Source of the DNA: Tubiluchus corallicola
Taxonomy: Eukaryota; Priapulida; Priapulimorpha; Priapulimorphida; Tubiluchidae
Direction of reading: 5' to 3'
Assembly (NCBI GenBank): GCA_030141605.1
Contig: JAQGDQ010002367.1
Location: forward strand, 994,501 to 1,053,064
Length of the DNA: 58,564 bases
Shown piece by piece: positions 21,701 to 37,000 of the stretch (position 1 is its first letter; each line of letters begins with the position of its first letter). The notes below the pieces were generated by a model, which did not search any database, had not been told where the DNA came from, and worked only from the letters and a program-made list of their open reading frames with translations. The translations under genes and the position numbers were made by a program.

Positions 21701-24700
21701 CTACAATTAGGTACTTCCTATTCAGGAGAATCTTGACTATCCAAATATGCTGTTTGTTTAAATATTTATATGTGGATAAAATTAAGAAAAACACGCCCTT
21801 TAAAAACACTCCAACTTAGCCTATTGAATAGCTTAGTTTGGTGTACATTTAGGTGTCACGGAGACCACGATATGTTAATAATTGTCAAAATCATAATCAT
21901 GGCATATGTATATAACTGCAATTTAGAAATTGTTATTTGGCAAAATCAAAATTTTGTTCTGTATGATGAATCAATTATCAGCTTTAACAAGCCCAATGAG
22001 CTGCTGTCACAGCTTTGAAATTACTGTCAACAAGACTTTTTCTTACTACAACTTATGTATATACATTATGTTTACATTTGTTATGTGTTTCGACATACAA
22101 GTAATGTTTTAGTAAAAATCCAATTGTTTGCTGTTCTGAATTTCTACATCTATCAAGTTTGTCTGATTTGGGGCCATTGTGACAACTTGAGTGATCATAC
22201 ACACTGTTTTACTGATTTTACTGCTTGCTACGCCAGAGAGAACAGGGTTCTAGGAAAAGGAAAACCGATCAGCTAAGAAGAAATTAAGGTCGTTTTATCT
22301 TATAATAGGAATTTGTCTTTTAAAAATAGAGTAGACTTGAGAGACCAAAGTGTATCAGAATGTTGTCTGAGTAGCTGAAATTTTCTGCATTAGCCAATTT
22401 CACACAAGTAATACTGTACATTGTTACAGAGCAAACACTGCAGTTACTGAAAGCTTTTGCAATTTTTTCATCAAAAATCGATTTTTAATTGTGAGGAATA
22501 GAAACCTAAACAAATTATCAAAAATAACGTACTCATTGCTTAGTGAGAGCTGTTTTTCATGAACCCATGCAAAATGCAACAAACGTTTAAAGTCCTGAAG
22601 GAGTTAACAGGTAGCTGCATAATTTTTTCAAATATTGCGTAATGCCAACCTGCATTGTTGTGCCACAGCTGCACTTTCCAGATTCGTCCCAGACTGTATG
22701 GCGTCGTCATTATGAACGTGTCACAGGAAAGTCTTTCAAACAGCGGCTGCCCATCATTGGAAACAAGTTCCCTGGTTTCAGACATGCCCTTTTCACCGTG
22801 AAGGATTAAACTGACCTAGATGGTACAGTCAGATTAGCAAACATTGCTGTGAATAAAAGGTCGTTAATAATATAGCTTGATATGACATGACGCGACACGA
22901 CACAGACTTTGTTGGAATTCATGGTAATTAGCTAGTTTGCTAAAGAAACAAAAATTAATAATTACAGCAAGAACAGTACACAGCTATATGACTACATGCA
23001 TTTCACATTCACTTAGGTCTATGTTTGTGACCATAAAATATTCAATCTCCTATTGTGTGGCAGAAAATTTAATTTTCATACAGTGGACGATGATTAAATG
23101 ATATACTAGAAACTGGCTGAAAAGTTCTATTCAAACATATAGCTGTGTTCAATAACTGTGCAGTTCATGCCAATTAATATACAACCATTGGAAGGAGTTT
23201 ACAATTACCCACACAGTTTAAGTACCCTAACCTTAACCCTACCCCAACCCTAACTCTAACCGTAATCCGCTTCACGAACTAGTTCGTTGTGTGTGGAGCA
23301 GTGTAACCTTAGCCCAAACATTTTTCATGGGCTTATTTAAATCACTTTTTTTCCAATTTACACTAAGATAAAACAATGACCATGAATACAGTACAATTAT
23401 AACACTTCATGTTATTATGATGCAGAATGTAACAGAAGGAACTTAACAGTGCTTTTCACAAATGGTCACAAAATTATTTTCTACAGGAAAATTACAAAGG
23501 AATAAAAAACTTATACATTTAAAATTCAATATAAAGAACTAAAGGTGTAGCCAAGTAGTTAAAACATTAGGACAGTACAATCTAATGCAAATTTCTTAGC
23601 AATGTATGAAATATCTTCATGCTTAGGAATAACATTTCATACCTTAGCTGTTGTACCAGCTCCCTTACGGCTGCCCGTTTCTATGACGATGCGGTATACC
23701 TGTTGATCTTGTATGGAATTGTCCACAAGGTAAACAGGATGGCGTTTTTTGGTATCGTGCAAATCTGCATGCACACAAGCAACAAATGCAACACCAAAAC
23801 AAACAGCTGCAGCAATCAGTAGTGAATAACTGGCTATGTTTTCATTCAATCTAGAAATAAAAAATTATTATGTGAAGAGACATTTCTGTTTAATTGGCAT
23901 ACAGTCAACCCTCATTATAACACCTCCTTTTATAATGCCAACCTCGATTAACGCCAACATTTTTCATAAAACAAAATGTCTATGTTTACATAGACATGTA
24001 CGTATTAAGGCATCTCGTTATAACGCCAAACTTGCCATAACGCCAACTTTTTTGCAGTCCCAAAGTAGGTATACTTTGTGGTATAAAGAGGTTTGACCGT
24101 ATTAACACCTTGAAACATACTGAAGTAGTCAAATGGGATCATAAGCATCAGTTCATGACCCATTTAACTATTACAAGAGACATTCTTAACTCAAGTTCCC
24201 TAGTTCCAAGTTACGTTTTAGAAAATGGCCAATCTAAAAGTTGTTTTTAGAGAGGGTAAATGAATTAACCAAACAACCTCAGCAAAACCCTACAATATTT
24301 TCCAACATTTTATCAGTGCAACACTTTATCAATTTCTCATTCATTTATGTTGCTAGTGTTTTGATTTCCCCTTATTAATCATAAAAAAATAAAAAACTTA
24401 TATAGTTTCACTTGGACGCAAATTAAATGTTAAAATAAATACAAAAATACCTTGTCATTAGACCTGATGGACTTTCCAAAAATATATAAAAACTTGTACT
24501 GTTGCTTTTTGGAGAAAAAATTACATTGAAGGTAATAATTAAAAAAATGGAAAAATTTTAAAACAAGGATATTTAGGTTATAAGTCCAAAATATTGCCAA
24601 CTTTTAATTCTGTTTATTCATACTAAATACTAAAATGTGCTATTATTGTTAGTTTATCTTGTTACTGATTAAACACAAGATTATAATACTTCACTAATAA

Positions 24701-27700
24701 AATGTTTACCTAAAAAATGATTCGATGTTCACAGATACAAAAACCATACTCGGAATTTCCACACTTGACCCGAAGGCTGTGAGATGATTACAGCTACAAT
24801 GTGTTAAAGTAAATGTAGAACTGTCCATTGGCAAACATCCGGTGTCAGTCCACTCTTGCAAAGCATTATCAAAATACAAGCACTGCCCAAACCAGAGCTG
24901 TAGCGTGTACTGTCTGAATTCAATCTCATCACCCCGTGGACGTCCAGAGTTAAACGTGGCATCTACTACACCAAGATAGTATGGTCCAGACACGTTCATT
25001 CCTCCCACTGGCAGAAACAATTTTAATTTTTTGTCATTGGGCTCAAATATCTTCTTGATTATATAATTGTCCGGTGTAGGTGGTTTGTCGTAGCTTAGGA
25101 ATAGTGCTAGAGGAAATGGGCGGCCGTTTTGTTTAGTTAATTCTAAACTTATTTCTATATGCAGTGCTTGTTTGAAGTTGTCTCTTGTAACATTAAAATG
25201 GTGAATGTTCATTTTTTGCTTTTCAAGTACGAAGTCTGCTTCAACTTCATTCAGTTTTGGGTTTCGTGGTATTTCCATTACGATACTCTGTTTTGGTGAG
25301 AGATCTCTCACTGAAACTTCTTCCCCATCGCAAGTGTAAATTTTCAGTGCAGCTACTTCTGAAGTGATGCGCAAATTATCCCAGGCAAACGGATTATTTT
25401 TGTACGTTACCATCTGTGCTTCGTAGCACAAGTCTGTTTGATTGCTTTTCGCAGCACTAGATGGCAGTATGTTCTTTGGTAATACAAAAGCGGCTTCACT
25501 CGTTGCTAAAACTGTAGGAGATTCCGAATCGTATTTGGCAGCAAGAATGGACAAAAAACCTGCTGAAATGTTGAGTGGAAATTCTTCATACGTATGAAAC
25601 TTAAGTTCAGTGTGCATCAAATCTGATAAGCTTTTCTCAATAGAGGACAGTATTTTTTCACCCAGCCACTTCTTCGGCTGCGCATTCTTAAAACTGTCAA
25701 GAATTTTTGAAGCTACCTGTACAGACAAAGTCAACAAGTTCTGATCGAGTCTTTGCACAGAATTTTTGCGTATAAGTTGAACAATGTCATGTAAAATGTC
25801 AGAAGCAAGTTTCAGAGATCGAGGAGTTAAATGAGCCGACGCATGTACAGCCGAATTTAATCCAGCTAATGTTTGGAGTGCACTATAATAATCTCTCACT
25901 TTATATGAGCTAAGGGTTTTCAGAAGTGTAGTTCTTATCTCTGTCTGTAAAACATCTTCGCTTCCCACATCAACAAGCCTATTTAGGGTCATTGCTACAC
26001 TGTTGACAAAATGGCCCACATTGTAGGAGTTTCCGTGGGCTTGATACATGTACAACTGACTGTCCTTTTCCTGGATAAGTTTCCAAATAGCTTGAATGCT
26101 ATCGGCATGTGGCTTGACTTTCACCGGTAATGAACAAACAGTCGTTTTTCCACCCAGAGAATCAACTACAGCTACGGAAACATGGACAGTATAGTTCAAA
26201 TGGACAGGTCCCGATGGTAAACGGAATTTCAGCTCGTGGCTGAGCCCGTGGTAAATTAACTGCCTAGGTTGACTGGACGTGAGTTTGTAACTGACTTCGT
26301 ACCACAGCGGCTGGTTTCTGTCTTTCCATTCCATGCAGTGGATTTTGAAATCTGTCTCCAGTTCAGTGCCAAATTCTGGTTTGAGGGTACATCGGCCACT
26401 GGCTGGACCTTCATTTAAAGTGAAATACGTTAAAGCAGTATTATGGTGTCTAGTGAGGTTTGAAAAAGCAGAAACCTGCACGATGTAAGTGCTACCCTCA
26501 TGAAGCGCATTGTGATTAATAACAAGAGATTGACGACGAATTCCAGTAAGTGTCTGGTCAGGTTTTAGCTTGAGTTTGACCCTAGGAACGAAAAAGAAAT
26601 GAACAAAGAATTCAAATGCTGCCACAACATTTTGTATTGCAAATTTCACCATATCCATGAAATATTTGGAAGATGTAAGATTGAAGCGTGTAAAGGATGT
26701 ATGTAATGATTTCTTGCATCAAAAACTTGCTGTTTCTGAGTTCAGACATCTATACAACACGTGCAAGTACTTGTACTTTCTTAAAGCAAAAACACAACAA
26801 AATCAAATAATAAAAATACTAAGTGACCTGCCTTAGTGTGAATGTAATTGTGTTTGCAAAAACTTATGAAGCTGCAGTTAAAACCAGCCACAATCACAAA
26901 CAATTTCTAATCACTTATGGACTGAGCAAAAATAGTAAATAAAGTACTGTACCTTTCCAGACTTAAGATGTGTGGACTCTTATAAGCTTCAGGCAGAAAT
27001 TCACCTTCCAATGTCAACAAATCCAAATCATTTCTGTCATTGAAGTTTACGCGACCGTATGGGTCAATCTCATTCCTTGACGACTGACTCGTATCATTGT
27101 CTCCTCCATCTTCTCTACCGCTGCCTTCACCTTCGCTGGCGCTCTCTTGTGGAACTGCCGGAAGTGTGCTAGCCGTCTGTAGGGTGGCTAAATTGCGGGC
27201 TGAAGCACTACCACTCTCTCCAGGGATGCCTTCGCTGATTGGACCAAACACAGGTGGACCTTAATGTACAAATCAGAAATACTTACAAATAGTGAGGGGA
27301 GATTTTGAATATTGTAATTGGATTATAATCTTGTTCTTGTAATTCGATATCACAATTAATCTTTTGTGGCGATTTTTTGGGTGTTTTAGCCATAATTTTC
27401 AATGACTGTAGTGAATCAGCCTACAACTTTATCACAGCTTTTGTCGCCGCCTGTCATTTTCACTTGCATACTAATTTTATAGACGCAACGCTTTTTCGTT
27501 AACTACTACGACAATGTCACTACACATGTCATGTGTCCACGAGCACATTGTGTAACGGCAAGAAAAACGAAGAAAAAATGCTAAGATTTCATTTATTTGT
27601 GTTAAAACACGTAATCAGTGTGCAACACGTCTATTTTGCTCACGTTTCATCGTGTTTAATCAACGATTATATCGATCTATACATGGTTGTAATCGCGACT

Positions 27701-29950
27701 AATTTGATTAATCTAGTAATCGCCCATCACTACTCTCATACGGCAGAAACATTGGATCTCTGTGAATGCTACAGAAAAACTTTCTCAATTGTTTAGTGTG
27801 TCCCGCCAAATTTTAATCTGGCCCCACTTAGTTCATGCTCCAATTTCATTTAAATTCATCATCCACTTTCATGAGTATCTTCTAGATAAACAGGCACGAA
27901 TTTCTCCCATGGAAGCAGTAAGTCAGTAATAATAAATAACAATTTTTTGGTCATTTTGCAATTGATCGCTTCACTGCCTAAGCAACCTCCTCTCAAATAG
28001 ACTGCAATTTGACTACAAAATCTATACACACACAACTGTTAGGGGGGTTTGAGGACAAACAAATAAGATCCTCCCTTAAACACTCCTCTTAACTTACTTA
28101 ATAGATTTATTAAATAAAAAAGTGTAATTCGATTAATCCTATATAAATTGAAGATGCATAAATTGCAAGTTTAGTACAGGGTGCTTTTCCAATTTTATAG
28201 CCTTTAGGCAAAACCTCACACATAGTGTGACAGACAATTTACCTTATGAAAAATCCAGTTCTTAGTTTTTGAAATTCTCACCAGTTAATTCCACGGTAAA
28301 AGGAAAAACAGCAACACGGTTTAAAGAAAAAAGGTAAAGATTTCCTACAGTATCATTAGCATATTATTATTATTATTTAGAAAATAAAAAGCAAAGTATT
28401 ACCTAAACCAATATTTGTACGACGGTGTACAGGTTCCAAAGGTGGTACAGGATTATCCGACAGAAAATCTCCAGGAAGAGGTGGTAGCATGCGATCAAAG
28501 GGTAATCCACCAACGTCCTCCATAGGTAATGGCATTCCCAATATGTCACTGTAACCTCTCGTGGGGTCTCCAGATTCTCTCTTTCTTCGGAATGGTGGAA
28601 ACCCATCAAAATCAAGTAGTTCTCCTGTACTGCCACTATCACTCGGTAACCCTCTCGTGTTCCTCAGTTGCTCAGCGGGAAGGTTTCCATTCTGAATTAT
28701 CACAAAATCTCTTAAAACTAATTTCTTTAAAATTGTTGAGATCCATCATTGAAGGAAATGATTAATACACGGGTAGTGCAAACTAAATGTTCTGCAATTT
28801 TACTCTTTTAATTTTAGTCACAATTGAAACTCTAAATAACCATAAAGGTTTACCCACTACTACAAGAAACTATCAAAAATACACAAGTTAGGGATGTCAA
28901 ACGATACAAATTTAGTGATACGATAATGATACGATGCGATAAAAACAATAGTGAAGTTACACAATTTAAAGAAACAGAAAACAGAACCAGACAACAACAG
29001 AAAAAATATCACTAATAATTAAAAATATTAAGTACTTCAGCGCAATATTTATCCATGTGAGCTGCACATGACTGGAAAAGTGACACTAGAGGTATAGTGT
29101 ATTTGACATCTGCGCGTCAGTATCAATGTGTATAAAGGAGTCTCTTTACTTTGAGTCAGCATGATTCAGAATGAACGTAGCCATTATTGACAGGCAAAAA
29201 TTTAAGAAAATGATTCAGCACCTGATAAGCTTATAATTGTAAATAATTCTTTTTATCCACTTCTTTTCGTAATTATTATAATTTCTTAGCTTTAAAATCT
29301 GAGCAGGAAAGTAGTAACAAGCCAATATTACGGTTACGAGATATGGAGGCCGCCATCTTGGATGATGAAGTCATCAACAGCCTCGCCTAGCAGATTAAAA
29401 CGGAAGGAATTCGTGATTGATATATTCCACTATAAATGCCTACCCAAAGTCCAGTTGGATGAAGGTTTCCAAATGTACGGCGAGGAGAATTCACGCTAGA
29501 TTCCTCCAAAACAGCATCAGCAAAAACTGGTACATCAGCTAAGTGAGAAACGTCGACCATGGTAGAACTCTTGGTTGTTGCAGAAGTAGTGCTAGGAGAT
29601 TGAGAAGTAGCTGTCATGGAACTTTGCCTCACTGTGGAGGAAGTCTTGGGTATTTCAGAAGTACTCTCCAAGACAGAACTCTGAGTCGATGTAGTGGAGG
29701 TGACGAGTAATTGAGAAGTGCTCTGGGTTATTGATAAATCATCCATCCCATTATGATGTTCAGTAACTAATGGAAAAGTTTCCATGGAACCAGTTGAAGT
29801 TACTAGAGGTTTATCTGTTAGTAACTGTTTGTCTGCAGTATCATCAGCTCGAAGGAAGCCATCAGGATGAGGTCCATCTGCATGATAGCACTCTTGATGT
29901 CTCACTACAATAAAACAATTACAATATTTTAACATTACTAAGGGCTGATA

Positions 29951-29981
<31 letters not shown>

Positions 29982-31041
29982 ATAATATATATTATATTAT
30001 AGATTATTATAGTATATATATAATAATCTATGCATTTATGCCGTAGAAAGTAAGGATGTAGTTAGAAATTAACTCGATTACAGTTCAATTAAGTTTTAAG
30101 CAACAAATCATCAACTAATCTCCTTGCAAAATTAGCAAACAGACAATTTGCTAGACAATCACAGTACTAGAGATGAATAATTTATAGTTAGATCTTTCTA
30201 ACTTTGGATATGCATGGAGCTAAAGCAAAATTTCTGACAAGTTTTAATTCATCCACCTCTACCTGTATGCTTGCCATCGATGACCATAAACACGCTCCAT
30301 TCATATAACAAATCACGTCTTTTCCAGCAATTCGGACAAATGGCTTCAAACACAAGAACATCTCCACTGTTCACTTGTTTGTTTTCACACATCTCACACT
30401 GGACATACATATCAGCTTGAGCAGTCTTGTCACTTTGCAAAACTTCTACGACTTGAGAAGTTATAAATGATTTTCTTCCTGGTTTGTAAGCTGTCATGTT
30501 TATCAGGAAGCTGCTGTAACCGCTAACGAAGTAGCGAGCAGGAAGCAATATTGCACTTTCTGTAGTGTTTACCGGAAGAGAAAAGTTGTCAACAAAACAG
30601 GAACCAGTAACTGCCAGAGGCTGGCATGACCACTTGTAGATGAAACTATGATTAGCTGGATAATCTGGATCGAACGAAGCCAAAGCATCAAGTTTCAACA
30701 CGTCTTGATTTGAAATAACTCTCTGCTTACCCCCGGTGATTATGCTAACAAGCAATGAAGGAACAACGAGAAATTCTATTTCAGCACTACTGTGAACAAT
30801 TGTTCCGTTCATTGAAACTCTCAACACAGCCATATACTTTCCATAATCAAGCAAATTTCTGGGGATAAACAGAGTTCGCTGATTAGTATTTATAATGCTG
30901 GTTTCAAAGCTGTCCAGTGGCTCTGCGTTGTAGTACAAAAGCCACTGAAATTTCGCCAAAGGTGTGATTGTACAGTTTATAAGAATGACAGGTTCTAAAA
31001 CAATATCACTTGATCTTTCAAACTACAAAAGAAAAATATAC

Positions 31042-31078
<37 letters not shown>

Positions 31079-34000
31079 CTATACACATATATACACACAC
31101 ACACACATATATATATTCGGTGCTTAGTTAGTAATTGCATTTCATAAGCACATAGTGGTAACATTGTAGTTCATAAAATCCCAAAATTAGTAGTTAGTAA
31201 TTTTTATGCTCTTTCCTTTTCTCTTTTACATTATCTTTTTCATAATTTTCTTTATTTAGGGATTTTTATTCACTTATCACATTACTGGGAAAACAATATT
31301 GCCAAATAATCATGTTTTAGCATGCACTAAACTTACAAAACTATTTGAATTTGAAAATGTAGAATTTATTGAAAGTCAGGACCATGTCATCAATGAGATT
31401 AATTAGGCTGAGGTCTTAACATCCCTGTAGGGACGATGAGGCTGTCAATTTTCTTATTGAGGCATTTACCATAATAAAATTTTATTCTCCTTAAATGCTG
31501 CAGTATTGAACAATTAGGTTCCCAAAATGTGTTTCCCTAAAATATATTATTAGATACACGAACGAGCCAACTTCTAGAATCAACATGGTGTTTATTAGTG
31601 CAGACGATCGTTTCGATAGCAACTGTCATTTTCAATGCTAGAATCAGACCAAAACATATAGTTGGTAAATTTTATTATGCTGCATACAATATCATTGCAC
31701 AATCACAAAAGTGAAATTAAATTGCCAAAACATCAGTTGTTCTCACATAAAGAAAACTATAAAGAAAAAGAAAAATAGTACAAATTCTTTACAGTTTTCT
31801 TTATGTGAGAACCTCTGATACTTTGGCAATTTAATTTCACTTTTGTGATTATTTGGTTAGTAGTGACATAATCATACCACTGCTCTAATTGTGCAAGTAC
31901 ACTGTAAATTATATTTTATACGCAAATAAACATAATAAATAAATAAATAAATAACCAATACAATATATATATATAAATTGTAGTGATTAAATGTTTTGGC
32001 TTGATTCTAGCATTGAAAATGACATATGCTGTTGAAACAATCATCAGTGCTAATAAACACCATGTTAAACATTTTAGTCATTCACATAACGAAAAGCGAG
32101 CAGATTTAAAAAAAATCTGAGTAAACTTCTTTACAACACCCGCAACATACATACTAGAACTTGGGTGACAAAGTACCAAGGTCAGTCGGTTAACTGGAAT
32201 AGTCCTGACATAGCTAAAAGCCTAGGAGTTGAACTACGGCTTAATACGACCCTGCTTGCATGTCAAATGAACACAAGGAAATTTGGAAGCTGTCTAGTAA
32301 CTTACTGTGCATGCATATACTCACCACTATATGCATTAAAAGATTGAAGCTGATGTCTGGTTTCTCACAAGGTTTCTCCAAAGCAAACACCGTTAACGAA
32401 GCCACAGCTGAACTAATTTTATTTGAAGCCGTCACTGACACTTTGTACTCTCCGGCTTTCTCAAACATATACTCAACCACTGAGGAATCTTCATTCACAA
32501 TGCTTCCATCTCCCATGTCCCAGATGAAACTCAGTTCACTACCCGTGAATAGGGAGACGAATCTGGTGGTACGGTTGACTAATGTAGATCCAGGGTTCTT
32601 TATAGACAGGTGACTAATCGGCGTCTGCACAACAAGTTCAACAGGTTTTGAGCTGACATTGTTTATGTTATTAGCTGCAAACACTTGCACGACATACCTG
32701 TAAAAGATCATTGCTGATTAAAGAAGATGTAATAACATTTGCGTTTAGGCCGCTACAAAAAATTGCTTCGGTCCTTACCTCATGAGCTCAAAAAATGTCA
32801 GTAGGCAAGGAGAATTTTTTCAAATTTTTTTTTAATACTTTGTAAATTTCAAAATCCGTTGAAATCAAAGTTTGTTTATTTCCCCCTGGTTAGCAGTAAT
32901 GTTTTAAATTTTTTCAATGCACATTTTTCAGTTTTTTGTTTCGCATTACTAAAATTATCGTATAATTATTAATTATCATATAGTCTCTTTTTTGTGCAGT
33001 GTGAACGTATGTTGTGATAATTATGGTGTGAAAAACAACACAAACCTGGCCATTAATGCATTGACTTGGCAAAAAATACGATACCTTTCAGCCAACAATA
33101 CGATTACAAAATACAAAATATTACAGCATCATACAAAATGGCAACTCAAGATATAGGTGTGTAGCCGTAGAAAAACATGACTGCATTCTCGCCGAAACAA
33201 GGTTGTTATTATAATTATTGCTTTTTATATTTTAAATTAAAAAACACGTTTTTATATGTATACTTTTTTTGCCAGAAAAGTATATTTTTTGCGATAAAAA
33301 AATATTACCCGCGCAATTAGATGGAAACAGAAATGTTTTTATTGTTGGCCTTGTTTAACGGTTTGTGTGAGTAAAAGAAAACTGTGTAAGAGGCACTCAG
33401 TTTCAAACAACTAGAGACTTTAGAATAACAATTAATTTATTTACAAAACACAAATTAGGAACAAATGTGATTTATTTCAGGCTCTACAATGCATAAAAAA
33501 ATTTAACAACTTCTTTAGTGTTAAAATAATCTTTCGAAAAAACAATGTTAAAAAATATGAACATGTAAAAGTAACAAATTATCTGAAGCTCAAAAGAAAA
33601 TATCTTATGGCCGTTACATGAAAATTTACCTGCAAGTTACTTTACATCAACTTGTAATAAGCAAGCACATTAACTTGGTTTTGCATGGGGCATTTGAAAT
33701 ATCGTACACAGGACTCTAATCATGCATGTATGAATAAGTCTGTTATCACCGATACATGCAGTAAAACATTATACTAATTTCTTACTTACATTGAATGTTT
33801 TATACTGTTACTAAACTGCTAAACTTACCGTCCAGGCTGATCAAACATATAAGTAAGTTCTGGTTGAGAAGTATGTTTGACGTTGTCGCTTGTTCCCATA
33901 TCCCAAACATACCACTTGGGAGCTCTGGTTTCTGGTATGGCAGTAAAAGAAATATCCTCATGTGTTGCATACAATCTTTCTGTGATGTTTAATTCAACTC

Positions 34001-37000
34001 CTTGCACTGGATTTTCTACATAAACCTAAACCACGTAAAGATGTCTATTTTAAAACTCAAAGAATCTTATGATAATTGGTGAGCCACAGGGGTGCCACAG
34101 GGAATTCCCTGAGGCAGTGGTCAATAGTCCAAATCATCCAGCAGGGTGCACTGTAAGCTTTCAAACGGGGTCTGGTGAATGATTTCTGCTGCATTTCAAG
34201 ACATTTTGGAGGCATCTAAGAGAACTTAGAAGCAGCTTAAAATAACTTATTTTGGTTAACACAAATGAGCATTTTGTGGACTTTGGAAACATTATTTAAA
34301 ATATAATTTAATTTACTTTTGTTTACAGACAATGCCCAAAAAATTAAGCTAAATTATAATGCTTTGGTAAAATATGCTATGTAAAAGTAAGTTTTTAGTT
34401 TAGTAATTTTTTGAGGCAGAAAAAAGTAGTTTATATGCCGTTATCTGATATGCAAAGGAGGTCGTTGTCCATTCTGCCTCCCTACAAATCAGCCTTTCAC
34501 TTGATTCTAAATTATAATTAGAAGATTCTAATTAAGATTCTTTATGTTAGTGAATGACATACAGAAGAGGTTCAAAAATTTTGATCACAAAGTAAGATAA
34601 TTTTACCTGTGACGATACGACTTGCTTTCCAACTTTATTATATGCCAGAACAGTTACTCTGAAGTCACCAGGTGACAGATAGCGGTGAGATACATAAGGA
34701 ACCTTGTTATTAATGATGTCGCTCTCGTCGCCAAATGACCAATCATATGACAGATTGGTCCCAGCCGATGTAAGTGCTTTAAAATAACTAAGTTCTCCAA
34801 ATAGTGTAATATAACTCAGCCGATCAAAGCGCAAGTCTTGAGGTGCAATTTGCACATGAAACGGCTGTGGTAATTCAACCGCAACATGACCTAGTATGTT
34901 AGAAGCTATTACACTTATGTTAAACACCCCCTCACTCATGTATCGATGTCTACCCTGAGCTGTTTGTAAAGCAAGAAACGGATGCAGCAGGCCAGGTAAA
35001 ACTTCTATTGTACCGTCGCCATAATCAAATCTAAATTGAACATCTGAGCCTCGATCAGCATGAATATTAAACAAAATGACGTCAGACATATAATTTCCAC
35101 CTGACTGCTTCTTCAGCTCTGTAAAAAAATGGCGGACATCTGAGAATGTTACTCCACTAATTGGCTCCGCTACCACTATTTTGTACGACAGCTGTGCCAC
35201 AACAGGTTCAAGGTACGATGGATTTGTCACGTACACTGACACGGTATATTCGCCTGCAAGTCCATATTTATGGCTGGCTGTGCTACTTGTCAGGTTATTT
35301 GAAACATGGGTTCGCCGTCGTCCAAATGGCTCACCAAAGTCCCATTCAAAAGTAAGGTCATTGCCAGATGTCACAGTGGCAGTAGCAGTCACCTCTTGTG
35401 ATACACTCACAACAGCAGGTGCATCTGCAGTAACGATTACTCCATCAATGGCTTCGTCTACAATAACTACTTTTGATTTGGATGCTCTGCTCACATAATT
35501 CCAAACAGTCACATTCACAACATATCGTCCGGCTTCAGGAAATCTATGCTGCAAATGTAGCTTGAAAACGGATTTGTTAGCACTTGCTTCTCCTGACCTA
35601 ACTTTTAATGTGGTATCTCTTGAATGCAATGTATGGTTCCAACCATAGCCATAGTCTATGTTTACATAAAAATCACTACTGCCTCCATAAATTTCAATGT
35701 CGATGTCAGTGCTCTGACCATAAACTACTAAAGATGCCGAAAAATCAATTGTTTCTATTGCACGCTGCACATGAATTACCAAAAATGATGACAAAGAGCT
35801 GATTAAATTCGAGCATTTCACAGTCAAGTTGAATGAACCCGAGTGCGCAAACTTAGGGGCATACATTGGTAAATGTGTAACATAAATCTCATTGTCAATC
35901 GCCCATTCAAATAAGACACCCAACTTCGGATGACTTGCAACTTCATAATTTCCCAAAGCTGGGAAAGAATCGAGACTGGAAGAGCCAGAAAGTTCACAAG
36001 TTTCTACAGGTTGTTCTACCAGTATTAAGGATTCTATTTCGTTGTCACTTTCTTTGGCAGAAATGTTATATATGCCAGAAGTTAGAAAAGTATATGTCAC
36101 AGATGATTCCGCAGTCACCAGCGATGTGTTGCCGCCTTTGCCGAAATGGAAAACATAGTCAACATTTTGTTCAACATTATCCAAAGTATGAACAATTTCA
36201 AATACAACAGGTTTTCCCACCGTAGTGACTAATTCATGGCGAAGAAATGCTGCTGTCGAGTTATCTTGCACAACAAAAGAAAAAGATGTTGATGCAAAAT
36301 CAATGTTATTATAAGCGGTAAGATTTACATGCCTCTCACCGGGAGTCTCATACATTTTCCACGCGAAAGGCATAGCTGACCGAAAATCATAGCCATCGTC
36401 AAACGACCAATCAAAAATTAGATCAGTCCCTGATGGCAAAGAATTGTCTATGTTGGCTTGAAATATTGCTGTATTATTTGCAACAAACTCACTAATGGGC
36501 ACGATAGTAAGTTTTCCGAGTTCTTCCTCAACGACTACAATAACAGTTTTGTAAAGTGAACCAATATCGTTGAACACAAATGCTGTTATGTTGTATGTTC
36601 CTGGTGCGTCAAATAACACAGAAAAAACAAAAACGCCTGTGCTTGATTGAACACCTGTAATATTTCTTCCATCTACTGATAGATGGGCAGTGAGATGAGA
36701 ACCGTGTTTTGAACTTATGTTAAACGAGTATGCTTGATTAGTTGCCATAAACCGAGGTGGTGCAAAGTAGAGATTTTGTGGGCGTTCTTGCACAGTAATA
36801 GGCAGTTCTGTAGATGCTACGAATGAGCCAAGCAAATTTGATGCCTCGACAGAGACATTATACTCATTTGGAACAGTAAAAATAAGCTTTATCACTGAAG
36901 ATTTGGGCTGATGAACGACATGAGATTGAGCACTGGTTGTGTCAAAGTGCCAGGAAAAGCTGACATCAGAACCAAAGTCCACCTCAGCTTGGCAAGTGAC

